DNA of 64,000 nt from Austropuccinia psidii (Eukaryota > Basidiomycota > Pucciniomycetes > Pucciniales > Sphaerophragmiaceae): NCBI GenBank assembly GCA_023105745.1, contig JALGQZ010000011.1, forward strand, positions 29,634,612 to 29,698,611, in the 5' to 3' direction. A program made the position numbers and the translations under genes. Shown here in pieces: positions 21,875 to 33,103 of the stretch (position 1 is the first letter of the stretch; the number at the start of each line of letters is the position of its first letter). The notes under the pieces are model-generated. The model searched no databases. It saw only the letters and a program-made list of their open reading frames with translations, and was not told where the DNA came from.

Positions 21875-23672
21875 TGTGAGCCTTAGAGGTATTTTTATAT
21901 AGCAAAAGACAATGAAAAACAAAATTATGTTATATTTATAAATAAATGAATGTATTTGTGATATACAAATCAAATAAAAATATGAGTATAAAATTTGTAT
22001 ACAAAATTAAAAAAAATTATTATAATATAAAATTAAAATTACAAAGAGATTTAAAATTCTGAAAACACACTTTTACTTGAAAAAATCAAGTAAAAATAAA
22101 TTTTCAACAAAATTATTAAAATTAAAATATTTTGAAGTTTTTTTTTGATGAATTTAATTATAACTTTTTTTCCAATATATAAGTTTATAATTTTTTTTCA
22201 CCATTGCATTCCTCATAAAACATAAGGTGGGGTCACCTCTGGGTGAAAATTCTATAGCTCAACTGTAAATAAGCTTAAATTAAATTTTTAGTATTATCTG
22301 TATGAAAATCTGGAAATCCTCAAAACCTTTATTTAATTAACACCAAATTTTGTTTTAACCATTAATTTTTATGTCAAAATTGAGGTGTGGTGTATAACTT
22401 ATAAATTATGAGGAATTGAAGTATTTTCAATTTAAATGTCAAAATGTGTGCATGTATTACATAAGAGAACTTTGATTAAAATATGAGGTATGAATTATAA
22501 ACTTTGTGTCCTGTGAAAACTCAATTGAATTGGATATGTAAATTACAAGTATAATACATGAGGGAGAATTAAAGAAAAAAAATGGAAAGATTAATTTTGG
22601 GTGGAAAAGGAATCTTGACTCCAAATTGCCAGACTCCCCGAAATTACTTTCTGACAGGCATAGGATACCAAAATTCACGCAAAATTTCATCATTTTTGGC
22701 CTGGAATTGAGTCACAGGGTTTGTGACTCTATTGATGATGAGGATTTGAGACCAACCAGGGTATTTTTAACTTTTTCCAAGAGGGTAAAACTACCCTTAA
22801 GTTAAAAAAACTTGATAAGAAGTGTTTTAACTGGTTTTGACACCTCTTGCACATGTTCTGACATGTCTTAGAGGATTGAAACCTGGTATTAGTTTAGAAA
22901 TGGCTGATCTAAGGGTCTAAAATGGCTAAAACAAGCTCTTTTTTGGTCCAAACTGGGGTTCAAGGATGCTATAATTAGCTTTTCTGTTGTCAGAGTTTCT
23001 TCACAGCTTATTATAGAAAACTCTACTTTTGGAGTAAAAAAAATTGGTGTTTATAAAAGAATGTCCTTTTGATGCACTTCTCTCTTCATGGTAGAATCTT
23101 TTCATTTCATAATTAGCTTAGAAACTGTTAAAAAAATAAATAAAAGATTTGGAACACCACCTTTTAATCATTTTTAACTATTTAAAAACGCAAAAAGATC
23201 ATTAGAATCATTGTTTGTGACTCTTGTTATCATTTTTACCCTTGAACCACCCCAAAATTGAATGGAAGCATCTTTTATTACTGTTGAATTTTTCACTTTG
23301 TTTCCAAATTAACCCTGGTCACTTTTAGGCCTGTTTTTTCTTTGATATTATTTTTTGAATAAGTTGCTCTCATATTAATTCCTGCAGTTCTTTGCACAAT
23401 TAATTACATTTGAATCTTATCTTGAAGAAATTTCTTTTGTAGCCTTAAATATCTCTTGTAGAGTATTTTTAGATAAATTTTTATCATTGGTAAAACAATA
23501 AATCTTCATAATATAATTTATTTGTACTGATGAAGGTAGAAAAAATCAAACTGGCTTGTTTTTCTCTTTAAACTCTTGAGATTTACTATTCTTGATTCAA
23601 TTTTATTTTATAAAAATTTTGAGGACAGGAGAACCACTTAATTTTATTCAAAGCTTCATATCCACACCTTAC
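21875..23672 (+). repeat. 5' LTR of element D
   Basis: Starts TGTGAGCCTTAGAGG and ends CACACCTTAC, about 1.8 kb. It pairs with 29904-31724, with shared blocks GGTGGGGTCACCT (about 22225 and 30256) and TTTTGAGGACAGGA near the ends. Many differences separate the two, so the insertion is old, in contrast to element A. Confidence 0.85.
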
Positions 23673-23885
23673 CTTTGTTGGCCAAGCCTTCACATTTTCC
23701 CCATGACATATATTTTTTACCTTATAATCTTTTTTCTTATATTGAAAATTTAAAAATCCATTAAAAATAGTTTTAGTAATCATGAAAAATGAAACTTTTT
23801 TCATATTATAAGTTGGTTTTCATTCTTCATTTCTCTTTTGAAAAACCTTTTTCACTTAATTCATTGCTTTTTCATTGAATTTCAG

Positions 23886-24083
23886 TGTCTAACAACATGG
23901 TAAGACAGGAAAACATGGAAACAGCAGCAACAGCTACTATTATTATTCCTTCCAGTACTGTTGATTATAACTGTAATAGCACTGTTATTATAACTCATCA
24001 TAATCAAAAATAAACAATTTTTTCTGAGCTAATAGATTTGGACATAATTAATACCCTCCAAAAGTCAAAGAATTTGGCCAATA
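23886..24083 (+). other. Leader exon of element D with GTAAGT donor
   Basis: A TTTTCATTGAATTTCAG acceptor precedes and GTAAGTTTTTTGATG follows; both have counterparts in D' and, less perfectly, in A. The 50 bases after the donor lead to the ORF1 start at 24134. Sequence 23673-23885 is leader with no other feature seen. Confidence 0.5.
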
Positions 24084-24133
24084 GTAAGTTTTTTGATGTT
24101 AAAACACTATTGTAAGATTTTTCCATCATAATT

Positions 24134-24760
24134 ATGCCTTCAACAAGATCAGGAGCAAGCTATAAACTCTCAAGAAGCGCCAAGGAACATTATAGATGTG
24201 ATTATGGAAGGAGCCACTCAGTTACAAAATTGCAAGGATCAGTAAATGAATCCCAATCTGACAAATTGGGGCATTCTGAATCTTATAATACTGTTTTACG
24301 TTCAAACAGAGCTGACACCGCCACAAGATGCCTCAGTGGACAATTCCAAAGCCTGCCAGAATGCCTACAACAATTCACTGCAGCACAGAGAGTATCAAAT
24401 CCTTGCAGATATGTGAAAAGACTGCATGAACTCTTACCTGACTTAAAAATAATTCTGGGCCATCCCAAACCTTGCAAGTTATGGAATGGATTACATCCAT
24501 CAATGGAAAAGAAGGACATGATTCTTTTGACAGAAGAATGGAGGAAAAAAGGCCCTCCACCACCCAAACAGATTCCAAAAACATCAACCATTCCAATGTG
24601 AAAATACAGCCACAAGCTCATAAAAAGGGCAAAGGAAAAGCACCATGAACAAAACAATACATTCAGGGCTACAGAATTGCAATGATTCAACAGGATGCCA
24701 TGGTAAATGTAAAGAAAGGAGGAAGCCAGCTCAAAGTATCAAAAAAATGATTTCTGACAT
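24134..24760 (+). pseudogene. ORF1 of element D
   Basis: The ATG at 24134 starts MPSTRSG and runs 155 codons to TGA 24599-24601, with TAAQRVSNPCRYVKRLHELLP and ILGHPKPCKLWNGLHPSMEK. Beyond the stop the family ending survives only as a trace (GGATGCCATGGTAAATGTAAAG near 24691). The continuous first part is the best ORF1 sequence in the window for the N-terminal half, and it shows that ORF1 starts just after the leader intron. Function unknown. Confidence 0.55.
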
Positions 24761-27700
24761 TATAGATGGCATTCCAAACTTGTATATAGCTATACATGAC
24801 TCAAAAAGTCATATTTCTGTTAAAAATTCAGCAATTTGTAACAATTATAAGAAAAATAATCTGAGTTGGAGCCAAACAAATTGAAAACTTACATTTTTGA
24901 AAATCTTTTAAGAAAAATTAAGACTTGAAATAATGACAGCACATTTGGAAATAAGATAAATGGAAAACCTGCCATTATAAATGAATGAACAGATAAATAT
25001 TCTAGATTCAATTTTGATGACATAATTGAAGAAACAATAAAACAAGCAATAAGTATTATCAAAGAAAATAATAAGAAAGTACTTCATGACATTTCAAGTT
25101 CATTTACTGAAGTACAGACATTTACCATGCCTTGAAAAATTGTTTTGACACCTCACAAGAGGAATTATCAAAATTAAAAAGGGAATTAAATCAAGTCCTT
25201 TCTGATAATAACAGAAAAATTTAATTATGGAAAGAAATAAAAATCATACAGCAATGTAAAAAATTGAGTTAATCAATTTAATACAAGGTTTTCAACATAA
25301 AGCCAGAAATTTCCAAAGCTATAGCACCAGTAAAATGAATGAAATTGAATTATTACTGCACACCTTACCAAGAATGTCTACCACTCTGAATTGAAATGAG
25401 GGTAGAAGAAATTCCAATGCACAGGCTTTGGATGTAGAAAATTTACAATTGAAGAATGAATTTTCTATCTCTTTCCATAACTTGGAACTATCAATGGGAC
25501 AAAAACCTTTGAAAGAAGTACCAAAAATTCAATAATGGCCTCACTTTAGTAGTGAAAGAAAATATGACCATATGAAATTCATCAGAGTTGTTTGAAGGAT
25601 AAAAGAAGAATTTGGATTACCAGCCACATTGGTAACAAAAAGATTTGACACCTTGTTTACCAAATAAGCTCATAAATGGTATATCAAGGTAAGACAAACA
25701 CATGGACACCAAAGTTGGAATTGGTGGAAAACCCAAATTATTGGTAAATGGGCCAATGATTCTTGGACATTTAATGTGGAAAAGCCTTTTAATCTATTAA
25801 ATTTAATGCTGAAATGCACAAATACTTGCCATGGTTTTGCTAACAGAAAGACGGATTAACATCATTATAGCTTTAGATGTCAGAATTCATGACTCACAGA
25901 AATATTCTAAGACAATGTCAATGTGACTTAGAGAATTCTATCAAAATGAGGACTACTGAGCAATATTCAGAAGAAGATATATAAATATATTAGAAGAAGT
26001 AACCACAAGAACCAGAATTGGTTCTTGTAGGGTGAATCTTAAAACAAGCTTTGATACACCTTGAAAAGATTCTATGGAAAAAAATGGGAAAGGAAATTCT
26101 AATAATTTGAAATAAGAATCTGCAGATACACTCAGAAAGGTCCATATTTGCCAGAGCATCACAAATTTAGATAATACATGTCCAAAATGGGGAAAAATCA
26201 ATGAAATTGACTTTGAAAAGGAGCCTGATGTTGAAGAAGATGATGTAAAGGCTGAAAATTCAGATGATAAATAATCAATATTTTTTGAAGATTCAAAAAA
26301 TATAGAAAATATAAATTTCACATTTGACATCATATAATCTTATTCCCACTTGCCACAATTAAGCAATAGTAAGATTGATTTGTCAATAATTCAAGATGCA
26401 CAACTTATGAAAACCAAACCAAAAAGGGTTAAATTTTATACAGCTGGTAATTGATAACAGACCCACTAAGCTCCTACTTGACCCAGGGGGCTTCTGCTCT
26501 TGTGTTGAGAAGTTTTTTCTCAAGAACTGTGTACCAAATTTTGAAACTTAATTATTACCAATTAATGGCATTAATTTCTGAGACCAATGAAGTATTTCCA
26601 CATATAAATAGAAATTTAAGGATTACTTTTCAATTTTTTGTTATGGAAGACTGCTCAAGAAACCATTTCATATTGGGAAATGATTATTAAATCATTTATG
26701 GCATAGATTTACCTAGCAATGAAGACAGGAACTTTAGTATTGGGGACAATAAGAATCCAAAGTTTTCCCGTTTACCTTTTAAAAGACCATTTTTAGTAAA
26801 TAAAGTATCACCAGTCAGCCTAGAATTAGAGAAATTCAAAACAGAACAGATTAATAAAGCTAGAGTAAGTCTTCATCTTACTGATATACAGAAAAATTAA
26901 CTCTCTAACCTCTTATATGACCACAAAGAAGCATTTGCAATGGATAAATAAAGATTGGGGGCAATTATTAGTGATGAATCTGATATTATTTTGAAAATTG
27001 ACAGACATGATCCACCAATCTTTGAAAGGCCTGTATACCCAACAAGCCCAGATCAAGATCAAAAGAAGCCCATGAGCTTCAAATTAAAGAACTCCTGGAA
27101 CTTGGTGTAATAAGGCAATTTAGCCATAATGAAGGAGTAGAGATAACTACACCATTCATAATGGCATGGAATAAGGGGAAATACAGAATGGCTGGGGACT
27201 TGAGAGCTCTAATCACTTACACTATCCCAGATAGTTATCCCATACTAAATATTCAAATTTCCCTCACCCAGATTTCTCAAGAAGTGTAAATAAGAACTAT
27301 GGATGGCTTTAAGGATTCCATAAGAACTTAACAACACCAAGAGAAAGAATATATTTGGGAATTACTGTCAATTGTGCAGTTTAAGAATACTTAAGGATGC
27401 CTTTGGGTATCAAAAATGCACCTTCACACTTTCAAAGGATGATGAATGAAATATTACCTGAAGAACATTCAGAATAATGGTTAATCATTTACATTGCTGA
27501 CATTATTGTCTGACCTAAGACTTGGGAGGAGCATATATAAAGATTATCCTGACTTTTGGGAAAAATACAATATGTGAACATGAAAATTTCTTTGACAAAA
27601 TTTCATCCCTGATTCAAAGAACCCAAAGCCCTGGGACATGTAGTATCTGGTCTATTCCTTATAGTTGACAAAAGAAAAGTTACAGCAGTACTACTAAAGC

Positions 27701-29870
27701 CTGTTCCTCAGAATAAAAAAGAAATTGAGTCATTTTTGGTATTTTCAGGATAATACAGGCCGCAAATTAAAGACTTTGAATCAATAAAAAGACCTCTTTA
27801 TAAATTGTGTGTGAAAGACACCATCTTTGAAATGAGTGTTTACAGAGTCAAAGCCTTTGAATCCCTGAGAAAAGCCTTGACCACTAACTCACTTTTACTG
27901 ATTCCATATTTTAAACTTCCCTTCAATCTTCACATTGATTCATAAGGAGATGGAATAGGAGCAGCACTTCATCAAGTCCAGATTATTAATGACAAACCTG
28001 TGGAAGGACCTATGTGCTTTATATACAGGAAAATCAGACCTACCAAAGCCAGATATGGAGCAAGTCAAATGGAATATTTATGCCTTGTTTAGGCCTTTGA
28101 AAAACTTAATTACTTTCTTGAAGGATGTGTTTTTTAAGTAAGAATAGATCTTACCACTGTTTAATAACTTCTAAACATGAGAACACTCAACAGACATATG
28201 TTCAGATGGAAAATAGCCATACAATAATATAGGGGTAATATGACCATTTTACAAAAAGATGGAAATATTCACAAAAATGAGGATGGACTAAGCAGATGGC
28301 CATTTTCAAATAGCATTGAAAATACTGCTTATTTTCCAGAAGAAACTTTCCCACAAGTCCCAATAGAAGGAATCAGTGTTACATACCTGAACACTAATGT
28401 TTTTGAGGGAGTAAGGAACAGATATACTCTGGACAAGAGCTTTAAAATCCAATTCCAATTACTCCCCAAAAACTCTAAAGATGACTCCTCAATAAATGCC
28501 TTGGATGAAATATGAAAGAAGTCATATGATGAAGGGAGCTTTCATTTACTTGATTGAAAAAGCTACCATAGAACCAAACACACATGTGTAATGCCAGTTG
28601 TGAGCAGATCCTTAATCAATGTTGTGTTGAAAAAATACCATGACATTCCATTCTCAGGACAGCTCTCTATGGACTTAACAAGGGAGAACATCCAGACCTG
28701 AATATGGTGGTCAATGTGATGGAAATATGTTTCAGAATATTGCTGAACCTGTGAAAGATGTCAAAAAGCAAACAAATCCATTGGGAATATGATCAGAATC
28801 CAAAATACCAGTAGTCCTTGGGAAATATTCCATATTAATTGGTTAACTGGACTTCCACCAGGGGATGATAGAAGCTATAGCTCCTTCCTGGTGATTTCTG
28901 ACAGGTTCAGTAAGGTCCCAATATATTTTCCATGTCACAAAGATGATACAGCCATGGATAAAGCTCTTCTGATATGGAATATAGTAATATCATGGACTGG
29001 AACATTCACAAACATCATTAGTGAGAGGGATCCTAAATTCACCTCAGAACTATGGAAGAACCTTGAACAATTATTTCGAAAAAATTTATCCTTCTCTACA
29101 TCTTCACACCCACAAACTGATGGTCTAGCTGAAAGAATGATCCAAAATTTGGAAGACATGGTCTGAAGAGTTTGTGCATATGTCCTAGAGCTCAAATATT
29201 GCTATGGATAAAGCCATTATTGGTGTTCTCTTCTACCTGCACTGAAATTAGCATATAAAGTATCCATTCATGCCAGTAACAATCAGACTCCCGCTATCCT
29301 AGAAACAGGATGGAAACCCAGACTAACCTGAGATTCTTTGAGGAAGGATTTGGTTGATATAAATCCCACAGATGCTAGCTTCAAAGGAATGGGAGACAAA
29401 GCTTAAAAGCATGCATCAAGCTGCATGGAATACTCATTTGCATATGCCAACTAAAAATTGGACAAATAAAATTCTACTCCATATTTCAAGGTAGGAGATT
29501 AATTAATTTTATCTAACAATAACTTTAATAAAATTAAAGTATGCAAGAGTATCATAGAATCCTTTGTCTGAACATCTTAGTAATAAACATCCTACAATTC
29601 AAGTAAGCTTGATAAAGCCTCACAAATCTGGTGAATCTGATAAATGCCCCTTGAGGAATAAATTTCCCCATCATTTACCTCCTGTTGAGCCATCTGGTGT
29701 CAATAAAGCTATCAAAGTTCTCAAAGAAAGGAAATTGAGAACTAAGAAATTAAGGAGTACCTTGCCAAGACAATTACCCAACATGTTAAGATGAATGGTT
29801 AGCAGGAAAAAGACATACCTGAAGCTACCAAAATTTTCAAAAGGTTAAGACACACTGGAAATAAAAATAT
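24745..29870 (+). pseudogene. Gag-Pol of Gypsy element D, heavily decayed
   Basis: Collinear with element A Gag-Pol but full of stops and frameshifts. Recognisable parts: Gag start (24760-24884); capsid region (about 25530-26030); a ruined zinc knuckle near 26140 with most Cys lost; protease with DPGG in place of DTGA (about 26475); RT (26880-27720) with YIAD instead of YIDD (27490-27501); RNase H (27900-28150); integrase (28500-29330) with HINW in place of HMDW (28831-28842) but SERDPKF and [11 protein letters not shown] kept; chromodomain remnant (29700-29870). No protein could be made from this copy. Confidence 0.88.
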
Positions 29871-29903
29871 TGCAAAGTAGTATTCCTTTTTAGGGGAAGG
29901 GAA

Positions 29904-31724
29904 TGTGAGCCTTGGAGGTATATTTATATACCCAAAAGACCACAAAAAACAAAATTATGGTATAATTATAAATAAATAAATTTATTTATATTATACAAAC
30001 AAAATTAAAATATTAATAAAAAATTTATATACAAATTTAAAAAAACTTATTATAATTTAAAATTGAAATTAAATAGAAATTTAAAATTGTGAAAGTCTCC
30101 TTTTACTTGAAAAAATAAAGTAAAAATAAATTTTCAACAAAATTATTAAAATTAAAATATTTTTGGAAAAAAGTTTAATAAAATTTATTATAGCTTTTTT
30201 TCCAAAATATCAACTTTTTAGAATTATTTTACCATTGGATTCCGCATAAAAAATAAGGTGGGGTCACCTTTGGATGAAAATTCTGTAACTCAACTGTAAA
30301 AAAGCTTAATATAATTTTTTAGTATTTTATGTATGAAAATCTGAAAATCCTCAAAACCTTAATTTAATTCAAATCAAATTTTGTGTTGACTATCAGTTTT
30401 TGTGCTGAAATTGAGGTGTGGTGTGTAGTTTAGAGGTTATGAGGAATAGAAGTATTTTCAACTGAAATGTCAAAATATGTGCATGTATTACATAAGTGAG
30501 CTTTGATTTACATATGACATTTTGATTATTACATTTGTGCACTGTGAAAAATTCAATTTAATTTCATATATAAATTACAAGTATAATACATGATGAAGAA
30601 TTAAAGAAAAAATGAATTTGAAAGATTAATTTTGGGGGGAAAAGAATGTTGGCTCCAAGGGTGCCAGACTCCCCCAAATTCCTTTCTTACAGGTGTGAGA
30701 TGTCAAAATACACACAAATGGTCATCACCTTTGGCCTTGAATTGAGTCACAGTGTCTGTAACTCAATTGATGTTTATGTTTTGATACCAGCCAGGGCAGT
30801 TTCAACTGTTGTCAAGAGGGTAAAGCTACCCTCAAGTTGAAAAAATCTTAGTAAAAGCATTTTAACTTGTTTCTTAATCTCTTACACACACTATGACATG
30901 TTTTGAAGGCTTTTAACCTGGTATTACTATAGCAATGGCTGATTTCCAGGACTTAAATGGCTGAAAATAGCAAGAAATAGCTAAAACCAGCTCTTTTTTG
31001 GTCCAAATGAGGGTTCAATCATTCCAAAATTGACTTTTCTGTTGCTAGTGTGCTTTTCAAAACTGATTATAATAGATTTTCCTTTTTTAGTAAGAGAATT
31101 GGTGGCTATAAAAGAATGTCTTTTTGCCCCACTTTTCTCTTCAGAAATGGAATCTTTTCCTTTTATAATTAGTTCAAACACTGTTAAACCAATCAATAAG
31201 ATATTACCACCACAATTTTTAATCATCTTTAGCCTTTTAAACACATGGAGAAACTATTATAATCACATTTGTAACTCTTATTATCATTTTTCACCTTGAA
31301 CCACCCCAAAAGAGAATTAAAGCATCTGTCTTTATTGTTAACTATGTCACTTTGTTTCCAAATCCCCCCTGGTCACTTTTGGGCTTGTCTTCTTTTTAAT
31401 ATTCTTTTTAGAGAACTTTTTCTTATATTAATTGTCTGAAGTTCTTCTCTCAATTAATTCCCATTTAAATTTCTCTTGAAGAAATTTTTTTTTTAGCCTT
31501 AAATTTCTCTTCTAGCATACTTTTGGATAAATTGTTATTGTTGGTGAAAAAATAACTCTTTGTAATATTTTTTTTTATACAAATAAAGGTATAAGAAAAA
31601 TATTGATGTGTTTTTCCCTCAAAAATCTTAAAATCTAATATTTTTAATTAAATTTTACCTTATACAAATTTTGAGGACAGGAAAAGTATTTGATTTTTAA
31701 TCAAATTTTCATATCCCCACCTTA
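29904..31724 (+). repeat. 3' LTR of element D
   Basis: TTTTTAGGGGAAGGGAA (polypurine tract, 29888-29903) abuts TGTGAGCC; the LTR ends CCCCACCTTA at 31724. Its length (about 1.82 kb) matches the 5' LTR. I found no target-site duplication flanking the pair. Confidence 0.85.
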
Positions 31725-32335
31725 AAAGCATTCTCTCTACTTTCTCAGCAGGAGATGCATGTATGAAGTTGGGAAAGCATGCTACATAGACATTATCCTA
31801 ATTGGAAGTAATAATGGTCAAACCAAATTGATCAGAAATATATACATACATGTCAAATAATAACAAATAATTAGCAATGACTCCACAGACCTATGAATTG
31901 ACAGATATGAAATAAAAAATGTTCAACAATTTATGAGTTCTGGGATTTGTTCTACTTTGGTTCCGTCCCTGATATTTATAGTTGCAGAGCAACCCCCTTC
32001 AACACTATGCTTCCTCCCTCTAACTGCACAAACAAAAAAAATAATCAACTGATCTTTATGAAAACCCTCATGGAAACAAAAAAGTGCATGGCAGAGTGGA
32101 AGCTAAGGCCTATTGATAATATATTTGGTTGGGGGAACTTAATGATAATGCAATATTGAAATTCCAGAAGCACAAAAAATGACAATAAAGATTACTGAAG
32201 AAATTAAAAAAACAAAGGGATGTTGGCCAAGCTGCTGTGGCTCAAGTTCTTCAGAAAGGATTGGTCATACAAAGAATATCTGTGATAGGCTTAGAAGGGG
32301 ACCTGGAAAGAGTGAACTAACATAAAGAAGGGTAG
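31725..32335. other. Unassigned stretch between element D and the LTR-B fragment
   Basis: About 600 bases with only short ORFs (for example 31947-32159) that show no family features. It may be leftover internal sequence of an element B copy, because an LTR-B fragment follows directly, but no coding match was recognised. Confidence 0.35.
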
Positions 32336-32875
32336 TGTCAGCCTGTGACTCAAAACCAGAGCACAAGCATGACAGCCAAAATACCATAAATCAATGGTAT
32401 GCCCAAGATACCACCAAAACATGGAGCGGAGCCAAATTGGCTCAAAAGATATCAAATGAAAGAGGAAACTCACCTCTTCCCAAATATACAAGTCCCATCA
32501 TCATAGGACAAAGAATAACAAGGTTATTCCTGCTCAAAGTTGTTGCTGAGCATAAACCTTAATTTTCACCTCTCATCTTAAATACAGAGTAAGAGGCTAA
32601 ACCCCATCAAACAGTTATCTGAAATGAAGCTCTAAGTCAGGGCTATCCAATGGCACCAGCCAAACTGAGCTAGCACCAGTATTACTAAAGTTATGGCCAA
32701 ATTCAGGCTAAATATAGGTGAACAAAACATTTAACTCTCATCTAACTTCTACATTTTTAGTGTGAGATACCTAAAGTGGTGTATTTTTGGAAAGAGCATA
32801 ATCAGGGCTATCTGATGGTGTCATTCATTTCCTCATATCTCAACTAGAACAAAAGTTATGGGGCAAACAAGCGCA
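32336..32875 (+). repeat. 5' fragment of LTR B
   Basis: Starts TGTCAGCCTGTGACTC and follows 10921-11455 closely to ATGGGGCAAA, then switches abruptly to ORF1 sequence of element C at about 32876. It is a junction between two different element families, not a normal LTR end. Confidence 0.85.
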
Positions 32876-33103
32876 ACTCCCCAAGCATCCACCAGCAAAA
32901 ATCCGCCTCAACAAGTGCCAAGCAAGCCCAAGCAAGCCCCAAAGACCAATAAGAAGGGCAGGAAAAAGCCTTACCCACAGAATTAAAGAATCCCAAAGAA
33001 AGAAAAGACAGCCATGGACAATGTGTTCAATATGGCAAGAACTCTGATGGAATACAAAAAAAAGGAGGAGGAAAGATTGAACCAATCTTTCCCAAAGAAA
33101 TAG
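32876..33103 (+). pseudogene. ORF1 C-terminal part, element C
   Basis: Homologous to element A ORF1: KKPYPQ then TAA then RIPK, followed by [20 protein letters not shown] and FPKK before TAG at 33101-33103. The in-frame TAA near 32985 (tyrosine or serine codon in A) breaks it. The start, leader and 5' LTR of element C are missing, replaced by the LTR-B fragment. Confidence 0.65.
33088..33097 (+). promoter_or_regulatory. Candidate -1 frameshift site, element C
   Basis: TTTCCCAAAGAAATA is identical to element A 1990-2004 and is in the same register: T TTC CCA AAG AAA TAG in ORF1, TTT CCC AAA GAA ATA in gag-pol. Flanking sequence differs at many sites, so the identity of this run is notable. 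Confidence 0.5.

Larger units (their letters stand above)
21620..25373 (+). repeat. Right arm of the inverted duplication
   Basis: Matches 16479-19515 in reverse complement: flanking sequence 21620-21874, LTR, leader, ORF1 and the start of gag. The match ends with ACCTTACCAAGAAT near 25373, exactly where the LTR of family E interrupts the other arm. Beyond this point D continues uninterrupted. Confidence 0.65.
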
